A stretch of 64,000 bases of DNA from Steromphala cineraria. Its lineage: Eukaryota; Mollusca; Gastropoda; Trochida; Trochidae. A program made the position numbers and the translations under genes. Positions 44,560-57,700 of the stretch are shown here, piece after piece (the first letter of the stretch is position 1; every line of letters begins with the position of its first letter). The stretch is taken from assembly GCA_916613615.1 (NCBI GenBank), contig OU744723.1, forward strand, positions 69,087,226 to 69,151,225, written 5' to 3'. A model generated the notes under the pieces. The model made no database searches, was not told the DNA's origin, and was given only the letters and a program-made list of their open reading frames with translations.

Positions 44560-44972
44560 GCACGTGGTCCTGTGCAATGTTCAATCCACCGCTATTAGAA
44601 TAGTTCAGCAACAACGGGCGCAGCTCGCTGGATGGGTGGGTAACTGATTGCTAGAAAATCTGAGAGTTTGAAGGATTGATTTCCTGCCACACACTGAGAC
44701 ATGAGTTGAGAAACTTGTGGTGTCACCCTGGGTAAGTGACTTAGTTCGAAGCGTGCCTCTGTCCACCCAGCAGTAATTGGGTACCTGATATGATAGGATG
44801 GTAGTCTGAATTTGAACCTCGAGCGCCTGACAGGCAACCGGTTGTATTTTCCTGAGGAAGTGTTCTGTACTCGTTGACCAGGGGTAATACGTCACTCAGC
44901 ACTTTGAGCATGCTTGTACATGGATATATGCGCTATATAAATGGACTATTATTATTATTATTATTATTATCA
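44560..44972 (+). repeat. SINE with (ATT)n tail
   Basis: The 3' end ATGCGCTATATAAATGGACT followed by about eight TTA/ATT units is characteristic of a widespread invertebrate SINE tail. The upstream 350 bases have no credible gene, although minus-strand frames are open. The exact 5' end and the tRNA head are not clear. Confidence 0.6.
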
Positions 44973-46237
44973 TTACACACCTTCAACCACTTCATAACAG
45001 GGTAAAATACATGTCATTAACCATGCACCATTTAAGACGAAAATACCACCCGGTTAAATAATCCCTTTCAGACAATTTCATAAGTGATAAAAGAAACTAA
45101 AACAAAATCATCTACAAAATATTTATTTACTATTACTTATGAGCATGTAAAGTTGAAGACATTTTATACATATCTATGTTACATATATGATACAACAGAG
45201 AAGAGACATCAACAAACATCCACAAGAAATGTCACTAAAATGTACTTGTGATGACATGTATATTGTACAAGTTATCCTACAATCCAGTACAGAACATCAA
45301 GGAAGTGGACACAGTGTGATGCTGCTGGACAGACTAGAGAAGAAAGAGAGGCAAGAAGGAAACTGAAAGACTGAACATGTTCATAGTGTGAACAATCTAC
45401 ACAGGGAGACTATTTACATAGATATTGAAGATGTGACATTTTAGAGTGAACACATTCCTATTCATGGTGTCTGACAATTTGATTTACACGCTGACATTTT
45501 ATGAAATTAAGGCCACTGTTTATTCTCCAACTATTAATTAACATGTTGACATTTGTTTTTTGTTTTGCATGAAATAATACATGAGGACAATGAACAGAGA
45601 TTATTCCAAAACCATGCTTTAAAGCCTTTAAAATATGTATAATATTTTCCCAAAAATATCTCAGCTCATTGACAGGCAAGAAGACAAATGCTTCTGGGTC
45701 GGTTTAAAAAATAAACCTAAGTTCTATTTCATGGAAGTGGTCAATTCAATTTACTTTTGTCTTTTACTTCCACAAACAATGGATATCAAACTAACTGGAA
45801 ACATGATTCCCATAATTTAGATCAATGCCCTGATGGCATGGCAAGAAAAGGAACGAGTAACAGGTTTTTGATTGAAGAGTAGAAAACTGCACGATTGTGA
45901 ACATGTTAAATTCTGATATTTCCAAGACCAACACAAGTCTCAAACGTAGCACTTCAATGACCAGCATTGAATGATTCAACCACACCACTGTGACCAGCCT
46001 AACAGTATGGCAACTAGGACACGACAACTCCCTGATACTGTATAGTCAATGGACAAACAGTGAGTGAGTTATTGTCAAGTGCTTCTTTTGCAGTATTGCA
46101 GCCATTCGGGGTAAGGACAAACACTTAGAATTCTAACAAATTGCATGACAAATACTTACCGGTACGCATGAAGCCATGTTTTTGGAGTTACTAAACCCAT
46201 GAAAGAGATAGGTTTTTGAGCTGAGTTTCTTTCTTAA
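44973..46237 (-). other. Possible KIF23 3' UTR or intergenic
   Basis: On the minus strand an AATAAA lies at 45122-45127, downstream of the KIF23 stop by 3.6 kb with no other gene between. It could be the polyadenylation signal of a long 3' UTR, but this is a weak inference. Confidence 0.3.
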
Positions 46238-46468
46238 AGGGGGTCTCCAACTTCTAATTTTTAACTTCCAGTGTTTTATTAGCGAGGCCCCGAGAGGGTC
46301 ACAGAGGGCCTCGCTAATAAAACACTGGAAGTTAAAAATTAGAAGTTGGAGACCCCCTTAGTTTATTTTTTTAACTTCCAGTGTTTTATAAGCGAGGCCC
46401 CGAGAGGGTCGGAGAGGGCCTCGCTAGTAAAACACTGGAAGTTAAAAATTAGAAGTTGGAGACCCCCT
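46238..46468. mobile_element. TTAA-flanked foldback element, 1.5 hairpins
   Basis: AGGGGGTCTCCAACTTC starts the left arm at 46238; the complement ends at 46358 and again at 46468. Thus one full hairpin is followed by a second hairpin that lacks the outer part of its left arm. TTAA stands at 46234-46237 and 46469-46472, as for the MITE at 472-822. Arms are nearly perfect and the centre reads GCGAGGCCC...GGGCCTCGC. Confidence 0.8.
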
Positions 46469-46472
46469 TTAA

Positions 46473-48696
46473 GGGATGAAAGGGTTTACGACATAACCTC
46501 TGTTACAAATGAGTCATAGTCCTCAGTGCTCGGTGTTCTGATACAAAAAAATTCATATGACAACCTCAAAAAATATTGAGAATAAGTAATCTTTAGCTTA
46601 TTCAAATTCTTTAATCAGGGATGGCAACAGAGTTTTTGAAAAACAGCTGAATTATGGTTTCAAGGTGGTAATCTATGAATACAACTACAGTAAGAACTAC
46701 CCAAAACAGCTGAAAGCTGCCATCCCTGATTAATTATTGCAGATGGATATGTTCAACCAAAGATGGACAGTCCTTCCTAAATCCTAAATATAAAAAGATT
46801 GGTTTTTCAAAATCAACGACATTCAATAATTATGATAAGCTTTATCGCACCTAAACATATCGTTGCTACAAAAAGATGACATTCACTAAGGTCAAACCGC
46901 TGTAAACACTTGCTAAGGGTGTAAACCAGATTCATCTGTGCTGTGATAATGGAGATAAACATAGAACTGTAGATTTTTTAACCCTATCTCTCATTTAAAA
47001 AAATCATTTTGCTCAAAAGGTCATCCAAAAGTTGATTGTCAAGATTTGAGACACATTAAATCACTTGTGTTCAATTTTGGTCACATTCCTGAACAGGCCT
47101 GAAACGCCAATAACTGAACTGGGTATGTAGTGTGGAATCTGCTATTTACAATTTGATGGCCTTATTCTGGAAATTCCATTAAAGTTCAAACCTCGACCAC
47201 AATTGCTAAGAATGTTTCATTAACACTCAGCTGAAATATTGGTTTTGATGTCTTGTTTTTGAATTATCAATAAAAGTTATGAAACAACTAATTTGCTCCT
47301 ATTCAATGTCATATCGAAATAACCGAAAACATATGTCCACTGTCTGGAGCATGAGATCCTTCCTTTAAGAATTTGCATATGTGTTTTTTAAAAATCTTCC
47401 GGTTTCAACACTTTTGATGTCTGAAATCTTTCTATAAGGCATATGTTTCAACTCCTGTGACTAAGTGAGTTGCTGTGAAGTGTCCTTTTAGCAATATTTA
47501 ACGGCGTAACATACTTATTATGACATACATTGAATTGGATATGAGGATATTGACTGAAACTGGCAAAGCTATGATATGAAAGACAATGCAGTATGCCATG
47601 CTATAAAGGCTGATTTACACATAATCATCTACACAATGCTATGTATACCCGGGCTGTACATAATAACATAATACTCTAGTTGTAATGAAGGGAACTAACT
47701 GTCCTGTGAGGTGTACCTTCGATACTTATCAATCACAACCTATGTTCTATATATATATACATAATTATTTCTGTTTTAATTATTAAAAAACTTTTTCTTG
47801 AATTCAGATCTTAAATGAAAAAATAAGGGACAACCGAGGGTAATCCAATATGCCCCCGCCAAATAAGGAAAATCAATTCATACTTGAGATATTGATCTAT
47901 AAGTTTGACAGAACAAAAACTTTCACGGTTGTTGCACTAGGGTACAAGAAAAGGATTCATTAATTGTAAATAAATGTAATGGCAAACATGCACAACTGCT
48001 AAAATTTCTTTCAATTTTTATCACTTTAAAAATAATGTGTTCCAAAACTTATTTTCAATAAAAGAAAGTGCATTCATACGACAGTGAGACCTCAGGGTAT
48101 TGATATCTGTTGAACAACCTTAGTCCCTAATAGTCAGATTATTTTGAATACACTATTGATACACCAATGATACAGTGCGGTGTACTGAAGGTGATATGTG
48201 ACTGTATTTACACATGTCCTGGTACGCTATCAGTGATATCTCATGCTGCAATGATTAGCATTGAACTTCTTTGCACAAGCAACATTTTCCCACTTGTAGC
48301 TGAACGGTGATCCATACTGAAGAGAACTAGTTAAGGAACACTCAAATATTCTATTTCTATATCAAGATGACACATGAATCAATTATAGTCCATGGAATAT
48401 CAAGATACTGAAAATCAGGGTGGTCGGTAACTTATGTCCCTTATGTGGTTTTCAAGAAATTCTGAAAATCTAATAATTACAAGCAAGTTTTACCAAAATA
48501 GCCACTGTCACTCTTTCATGTTTACAAGGTATAGGAAAGTTTCATGTGTCTTTTGTCACAAAATTATTGCCATGTTCCTTCATGACAAAGAAGGCCTGCT
48601 ACATGTCATATCATGACATCCATGCCACATGACATCCCTTCCAAAGTAGAACACCCAGGACTGAAGTTTATCTTTGAATATTCAATCATTCTTTCC
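46473..48696 (-). other. KIF23 3' flank, probably 3' UTR in part
   Basis: No gene on either strand. Blocks of simple AT-rich sequence only. The extent of the KIF23 3' UTR cannot be fixed. Confidence 0.35.
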
Positions 48697-48721
48697 TCAC
48701 ACCATTGACGCTTTGGACCTC
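48697..48721 (-). CDS. KIF23: KIF23 last coding exon
   Basis: After a TTTTACTTTCAG acceptor, 25 bases finish the frame as K-RSKASMV and a TGA stop at 48697-48699. The short basic end parallels the Lys/Arg-rich C-terminus of vertebrate MKLP1. Too short for any ORF search; called from splice phase. Confidence 0.8.
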
Positions 48722-51700
48722 CTGAAAGTAAAAATGAAAACATTTTTGATGAAAGGGAAAAGAAAATTCCAGGAATATTTATCAAAGTCAACATCTTTGA
48801 GAAGGAAGAAAACGTAGAATTTTGTTATCCAAGTGAAAATTTAGGAAGAAATTACCAGAAACATTAAGAAAATTTGTCTTTACTTGACAAATACCATGTT
48901 TTTAGAAAATATGAGTGGGATATTTGTCTAAATAAATTGTGTGCAATATGTCACTTTTCTCTCAATACTCACTTGCCCACATTGCCGTGCCCTTCCATAG
49001 CCACATTACACCGCGTCTCTGTGTCCGTCCACTCGCCGTCAAAGTCCTGAGGTTGAGGACAAGAACTACGTCTCTTGCGTATGCCGGGTGCGCTGTGACG
49101 TAACGTTTCCACATCGTTGAACACCACGGCTGACCCTCCTCCCGCTGTCGGCATCACGTGACCCTGTTGATTGAAGAGAGTGAGTCAGTTGGAAACATTC
49201 TATCAACAAATTTCAACTATCTAACATGTTGATGTTGCCATCGAAAAGAGAAGATAGGTCAGGGAGAAGAGTGATTGAACAGAAAGGCAAAGTGAAAGAC
49301 AGCAGGTTTTAGAATGACTCAAATATGGTCAGGCTTCCACCCTTTGACCTGTCAAGTTTAGGAGCATTAAAGCCCAGCTAGCACAGCCGTCACGGTCGCT
49401 GAAGCACACAAACCATATCACAATCAAAAGGCATTAAGCCGATAGTTTAACATCACCAAGGACTTACAGCTAAAGCAATTACATAACATGACAAAATCAA
49501 AATGATATAAAATCACTACGAAAAAATGATTTGGGACAATAAATAGATTTTCTACTTTGTCTCTTCTGATATCAACTTTATCAAAACTTGTTGATTAAAG
49601 TAAAATAAAATATCTGTAACTTTTAGTAATTGTGCTCATCTGGTTGATAAGAATCTGATCAATTATCTCAAACCTTGCTGCACAGGTGATATCACTTGCA
49701 GTGTTGATCCTAGCCAGTCATCTGATAGGGTTATTTAGACAGATTTGGAAGATAAGATGGGAGGGACCTTGCAATGGACTGGACACCAAGCAGAAAGGGT
49801 TGGACATTTCAACAGGAAACTAATATATATCAACTTCTGCCTTCTAAGGGAAGAGTTGCCATGTTAAACCATGTAAAATGAAAAGCTTTTGTCACAAACC
49901 TAACGGTGCATATTTCAATTATGTTCTAAATTTAATCATTCACAAAAAGTCTGTGGGGGTATCTTAAATAATTAGGAGATAAACACACTGATTGAAAATC
50001 AGCGGCATATAACAGAATTATTATAGCTCTAAATTTAATTTAGGTTGAACGCATAGCGTGAGGTTTTAAATGGATAATTTATAGCTATAATTATTCAGTT
50101 ATATGCCGTTGATTTCCAAACACAGAATGTTTATCTCCATTCTACCATAATAACGATTTGAAATCGAACTATATTCTTTCGCATTGACTCAGGCGTGCTG
50201 TCATGATGCTTGGCACGATTTCCATGGAGCGACATTCACACAATGTTGACGTATTTGGTAATCTCGAATGACGTTATATATAGTAGGCCTCAGAGATTAA
50301 CGTCAATTTCCAAATGCTGCAAAGGGAGCTCACTCTATTCAGTAGACGTTTTATTATTTCATGACGGTTGTTAGCTTCTTAAATATGTTAAAATATGGAC
50401 GTCGGTATTATTGCATTTGTGTTGTAAATAAATTTAAAATAAGTGTATGCCTCATTTCAGTTGATATTTGTATGATATTCTGGCCGGTTAAACATCGGTC
50501 CAGCCTAACGCTACCAAATGACGAACCATGCCAACAGGAAATCTGAACTGTTGTCAGTGTTGTGTATTTTGCAGGTTATGACATCATGCAAGCGTTAAGC
50601 TTGTGGTAAGTTTAAATGAATTTTAAGAATAATGTACATAAGAAGCATCAATGGCATATTTTGTGCAAATTAACGTCACAACAGCAATGTTTGAGAACTA
50701 CTTGCTGCTAGGCAACAAATGAATTCTTGCGCATTAGACGAAGTAAACAGCACTGTATATAACCAAATTATACGCCCTCTGATTTTTCACAGAAGCCAAC
50801 CAGAAATGAATATTTTGCACATTTATGGTAGAATAGCATGTATCTCCAACTCTCATCCTGATTAACATGGTCAGTGATCAATCTACAGATATGAAAATCT
50901 GAGTCAAGGGACTCGCTAACAAAAGTCTAGTGAATCCAAGCTGATTTAAATGAGTCCTTTAATAAGTAAGCACATAGTACCACAAAAAAAACCTATGCAT
51001 CCCATGACTCACAGCTTAAATTTCTATGAGTCCTTTCTAAATTTTATGAGTATTTTAAGCAGGACTCGCAGGTAAATTTATCCCTGCATGGTACAGGGGT
51101 ATCCTACAATTCACAGTAAACCTGTGATCTCAAAGGGATATCTAAGAGCCATGTATATCTAACTGGTCACCTTGATGAGTTTGGTAGCAAGTTCACCCTC
51201 CGAGTCCAGCTCGTGAGTTGTTAGCAGGTACTTGGACGCCTCCTTCGTGTCCTTCAGCTCCAGCTTGGACACTGACCGCTTCTTGTTCAGCTTGGGCTGC
51301 AGCACTGCGTCTACAACACAAGATGGACGGTGGTATCAGGTGCTTGTTTCAACTGATCTAGGGCCGGGCATCATTTCATAAAGCACTAAGGTGATCATAA
51401 GTCACTACAGCAGCCTTAGCATAAGGATGGGTATCGTTCCTAATTTCTGTATTGCAATATTTTGCTATACAGAAAAGATGAGCTATGAGAACGATAATCA
51501 TTGCTCAGCTATGAGTCGTATTGGAGAGGGATATTTTTTTTAAAAACTTTTTATGATCTGTATACATATATGTAAGAGCCGAATCCATGGCAGGCCTCAA
51601 ATCCGTTGCGGATTTTCAAATACATGGAAAATTGCCGTACCTATCAAAAGCTGTGGCAGATTTTGTATTGATTGTGATAAGACATTTTCAGCTGGGTATA

Positions 51701-54700
51701 ATTGTGCTACCAACATTCAATTTATGTGTTTTCCTACATGTAGTAAACTGTATTGTAAGCCAAACTCTGCAATTAGTCAATAAGTAATGCAATCGGTACA
51801 ACAATATGTTCGCCACTAAATTAACGTCTTTAGGGAATTAGCCCTTGGATTCCCTTAGACTGACTTTTTTTCGTACTTAGATATTTGTTGACTATCTTTT
51901 TTAACCCTTGGATCCGTATCGACAATGTTTTAGGGTTAGTTTGTCTAGTGCAAGGGTCGGTAACGTATATTGTAGATAAAGTGGTGAACAAATTGTAAAT
52001 TGAACCTATAATGCTAACCCTTACCCTAACCCTAACCGTTAAGAAATCCCTTAATATGAATCCAAGGGCTAAAGAAGATAGTTTCAATGAATTTATGACT
52101 AAAGAAGAGTTGCAATAAATACAAGGGCTACAAAAGAGAGCTGATATTTTTCCAAGGCTTAAATAGACAGCATGACGAAAATAAGTAACATATCGCTATT
52201 TGGATAATGCCATCTCGGACGGCAATAGAGGCTGAATTCTTTTCTTTCTGTTGGAAAATATCTTGCATTCTCAATGAACAGCGGCTTCATCTGGCGATGC
52301 GAACAGTTAGCGATTATTAAGTCATCCTTCAATGACGTCACTTAACATGACGTCAATAAACAATCAAACACGCCATAGATTAGGAAATCCGCCACGAATT
52401 AGAGACCCGCCACAGATATGAGTCCTACATATATATGAGCTATTTTCACAACACAACTTCACACTTTGTAAATAACTTTCCGTCAATCATGATTATATTC
52501 GGTCGTGATTTTTTTGCAATTTTAGATTAAAATAGCTAATTTTAAAATGTTCGATATATTGGATATTAGGAAGACAAAGGAAATGCTATGGATGAACACC
52601 TTCTTTATTTGAAGTGTACCGAATGACCTCACCTATTTCCACATCCCCATTGGGTCGATGATCCACCCACACTTCAGCATTTGATGAAGATTTTGATCTG
52701 CGGTGGTTACGAGTATTGTATGCTGGTGGTCTCTGAAAAATAACATTTTCTTGTTGAATTTGATGTTGAATTCAATATAATATTGATTGTTGTTACAAGG
52801 GTTTTGTACAGGGTTTTAATTGTTTGTAGATCATCAGCGTGCAAGATTAAGTTAGTGTTGAGTTGTTATCACAGATGTGTCTGACATTTTTATTTCAAAA
52901 CACAACACTGGGTCTGAGTATACCGATTTATGAGAAATTCCTTAATTTTAAAGGTAAGAATACATAAAAGTTTTATAAAAAGAGTCTCAAAGGACAGATC
53001 TGAAAACTGATTTGTTAGAAATTACTTGATTTGTATGAGAACAAATAAAGAAGGTTTCAAAATCAAGTAGATCATTGAGCTCAGATGACCACCAGTAGTA
53101 CTACTCTAAATGATGATGGATTATACGGAGTCTACTACGATATACATATGTACATACTACAACTCCTGCTTTACCGAGAGGCTGGCTCATGGTTCAAGCT
53201 CAACTCTCACGAGAACTCTCACTTTACTCTTAAAAGAATGTATAAATGGAGTCTACTATTATATACCACATTTTGGTTAGGGGAGCATGCAGTTTAAGTT
53301 AACTCTCATACACTTTACTTGCCATAGTTTAAATGGAGTTTGATGGTATTGACTCGCACAGCAGAGCGAGGCACATAGTATACAAAATACCATAGAAAGC
53401 ACTCACACACACTTTTCTCTTGATGTGGTATACTCACAGGTTTAGTGGGGGGAGGCACGTGGTTCAGGTTGTACATAGACTTGGCCGAGGTGACCCCAGC
53501 GGTCTGAGTGCGGGTCATCCTCCCAGTCCCTCCCACCCCCACACGGGACACATCCGTGTCGGAGCGAGCCGGGGTGATGTACCCGGGGGTGGTGTACGTG
53601 CGGGGTTTAGGGGCGGGGCGCCGGGGGGTCACTGTGGGCTTGTTCTGGTTGACGATATTCTCCAGCATCTTCAGTTTACGGTCTCGCTCCTGGATCTCTG
53701 CTCCCGCTTGTACGGCAACCTTCCGTCTCTCCTTCTCCTGGAGATAGACAGACAGAGAGATAGATAGACAGAGGGGTAACTCGCTGAGGTATCAGTGGAC
53801 ATCTACATACACAGGTCGGGAAGGTAGGAGTCACAGGCCACCTTGCATGTTCAAAACTATAGATTCTTTTGTTTGGAAGGTTACAATAACATTTTCAACA
53901 CGTAAAATGCATATATCATTATGAATTCAAAAGAATAAAAATGTTGGTATGCATAAACAATTTTAGAAACAGAACAATTAACCGTTGAGTCTGACTGATC
54001 TAGACTCCTTTACAACTTCATGTCCTCTCACATGTGTAAGATTAAAATGTAATGTCTATATTTGATGAGAGTGGTTACTACATACCATGTTCTTCTCCCA
54101 CTGGTGGTTGTGCATCTCCAGGCGAGTACGGAAGTCGTACTTCATCTTCTCCTTCTCCGTCTTCTCCACCTGGATCTTCCAGTTCTTGTCTTGCAGCTAG
54201 AGAGAGAAAGAGAGAATTCATTTACAGCTACATCACAGAGAGGGAGAGAGAGAGTTCATTTACAGCTACATCACAGAGAGAGAGGGAGAGAGAGAGTTCA
54301 TTTACAGCTACATCACACAGAGGGAGAGAGAGAGTTCATTTACAGCTACATCACACAGAGGGAGAGAGAGAGTTCATTTACAGCTACATCACAGAGAGAG
54401 AGAGAGAGAGAGAGAGTTCATTTACAGCTACATCACAGAGAGAGAATTCATTTACAGCTACATCACAGAGAGAGAAAGTTCATTTACAGCTACACCAGAG
54501 AGAGAGAGAGAATTCATTAACATCATTAATGTGATCATTAACTGAGATACTGCCGTGTGAGGTCAAGTGATATTATGGGAAACTTGACATGGTTTAAACA
54601 TATTTATTTCCAATATGAAAGGAAACTGACTGGTTAAGAAGCCAGACTTTATCTTAATACAGCTCCAATGACGTGATATGTGCACATGTGGGCATATTGA

Positions 54701-57700
54701 AATACGTCACTACCTATTTTAACCCAGAAGATGACATATCCAAATGTTCCCCAATACATCAGGAACTCAATAAACCAGTGCTCCAGATAAGCTGCGTATC
54801 TGCGTATTTTACGCACTAAAATCGTTGAAAACGTAATTGATAAGAAAACTGAGAGTACAGATACGCAGACATTTTCCTTAAAACCCAAAAGAATCAAAAT
54901 ACCATGCGTACTGTACGCAATAGTTTGTAAAATCTTGCGTACTGACGCATAAATTTGTCACGAATGGATATAAAAAACTCTACAGTAGTGCTTGTTTGTA
55001 TAAGCGATGCCTCCTCATTAATTTTAGTTGTTTTACTGGAACCGTGTTAGGAGCAAGATGTATTTATTCTTTCAAAAGACATTTCAAGATTGAATAACAA
55101 CATTCATTGATTTCATCGTGTTCTATAATAACACAGTGATCTTGGTAGAAAATAACCCAATCATGAAGAATTGTGAGTGTACAATCTAATTTTTAAACAA
55201 AAATACCCAATTGCCAGAAATCTGAGGAGTACAATTTTACTCGGTACTCTCTCAAAATCAAGTTTACTCAATTGTTTTCAAAACAGGGAGTAAATACTCA
55301 ATAGGTCAAAAAATTATCTGGAGCACTGATAAACCATTGGAAAAAAGGTTCCAAGAACTTGAAAACCTCAAAAGGCACTTCACATGATATCAAAATCAAG
55401 TTTTATTGACCTAGTAGTAGTACTGCTCTGGAAACAAAATGATTTACTAGACAGACAAGGCGCTATATTCAATATTCCTATATATTTTATTCATCAGTGG
55501 ACATTCAATTTCTCTCCCCAGAAATATTGATCAATTCATAATGTTGATGCAACCTCTGTTTAAAGAAATAATAAATCCCTGGTTTCTGGCAGTTCCCCCT
55601 GGTGACAAAAATTCACACCACAAACCAACTGGCAAATTTCAGCCAATGACAACACTTCTCATGGGGTAGTTCTCATCACAACAAGTGAAGAAGCGAGCAA
55701 AGCTCACATACCCCCGCTCCCCACTTAGTTCAAAGAATTTCAAATAGTTAAACTGATTAATATTGGTTAAAGTTGTATGATAGTTGAGTATACAGTAAGT
55801 CATTACGTAAGTCTTCTTTCCACTGAAACCCCAATACCAAATTCATTAACAGGTTTTACAATTAAAAGGGTACATCTAGGGATAATGGTTGATCTTTGTT
55901 TCAAATGTGAGGTAGTTATCATGAATATTCTACGAGATGTACTAAGAACAAAATTATTTTTGTTGAGTCACTTTGTAAGTTATGTTTTCCAAAGAAACCA
56001 CAGAGAAGAAAATCCATTTATATATTGTTTAACTCTCACAAGGCATATCCAGCAATCACAATTGACATATGCAGCAAATTTGGTGAAGCTGAGATGTATA
56101 TTTCAGGAAATATGTTCAGGACAAAGTAATTTATCATGGAATCACTTTTTAGTCATATATCCATGGAAACTGCAAAAAATGAAAATAATTTGTTGGTCTA
56201 ACCTTCAAAAGGCACATCTATGGATCATGGGTCATAAGTGTATGAAGTTTCGTGAAGCTAGCATGTATAGTTAAGGATATGCTCTGGATAAGGACTTGGT
56301 CATAGAGTCACTGTTTAAGTCTTGTTTCCATGGAAACCGCACAAAAAATTAATAATTTGTTGGTCTTACCTTCAAAAGGTACATGTAGGGATCTTGGTTG
56401 ATAAGATTATGAAGTTTGGTGAACCTAGCATGTATAGTTTTTGAGATATGCTCCGGGCAAAAGACATGGTCATAGAGTCACTGTTTTAGTCATGTTTCCA
56501 TGGAAAACCGCAAAAAGTAAAAATAATTTGTTGGTCTAACCCTCAAAAGGCACATCTAGGGATCATGGTTGACATGTGTATGAAGTTTGATGAAGCTAGC
56601 ATGCATAGTTTTGGAGATCTGCTCCGCACAAAACGACTTCCCCAAAAATTCACTTTTTAGTCACGTTTCCATGGAAACCGCAAAAATGAAAATTCAGAAA
56701 TAGTTCTATCCCTCAAAAGGCACAACTAGGGATCATGGTTGACATGTGTATGACGTTTGATGAAGCTAGCATGCATAGTGTTGGAGATCTGCTCCGCACA
56801 AAACGACTTCCTCAAAGAGTTATTTTTTAGTCATGTTGCCATGGAAACCGCAAAAATGAAAATTCAGAAATAGTTCTAACCCTCAAAAGGCACAACTAGG
56901 GATCATGGTTGACATGTGTATGAAGTTTGATGAAGCTAGCATGCATAGTGTTGGAGATCTGCTCCGCACAAAGTTTTGGGACGGACGGACAGACGGACGG
57001 ACGGAAAGAATGAACGCTATATACCCCCGCTTACGCTGTAAGGCGGGGGTATAATAAACCTTGAGATTGAGTGTCTGTGAGACAGTAGTACATACCTTGA
57101 GATTGAGTGTCTTCAAGACAGTAGTACATACCTTGAGATTGAGTGTCTTCAAGACAGTAGTACATACCTTGAGATTGAGTGTCTGCAAGACAGTAGTACA
57201 TACATTGAGACTGAGTGTCTGCGAGACAGTAGTACATACCTTGAGATTGAGTGTCTGCGAGACAGTAGTACATACCTTGAGATTGAGTGTCTGCAAGACA
57301 GTAGTACATACCTTGAGACTGAGTGTCTGAGAGACAGTAGTACATACCTTGAGATTGAGTGTCTGTGAGACAGTAGTACATACCCTAAGACTAAGTGTCT
57401 GTGAGACAGTAGTACATACCTTGAGACTGAGTGTCTGTGAGACAGTAGTTCATACCTTGAGATTGAGTGTCTGTGAGACAGTAGTACATACCTTGAGACT
57501 GAGTGTCTGTGAGTCCTTCTCCAGTTCCTGGTTGCGGCGAGACAGGTCGAGATTCTTCTTCTCCAGCTGTTTGTTTTTGGTCTCCACCTTCTGCAGCTCG
57601 CGCTCCTTGCGGGACATCATCGACTCAAGCTCCTCCAGCCGGGTCTGCATCTCTGTGTACTCACGCTCCATCTCCACCAGCTCCGCCCGGAAGTTGTCCT

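Noticed and set aside
44595..44895. Minus-strand frames of 80-96 residues
   Set aside because: They run through the SINE body and show no domain.
51990..52040. Interstitial telomere repeat
   Set aside because: Only two to three loose CCCTAA units occur; too short to mean anything.
54052..54534. Two 150-160-residue frames rich in ERERE and HLQLHH
   Set aside because: Pure translation of the GA-rich minisatellite on the wrong strand of the KIF23 gene.
55777..56274. 165-residue plus-strand frame
   Set aside because: It lies inside a core-repeat transposable element and has no motif.
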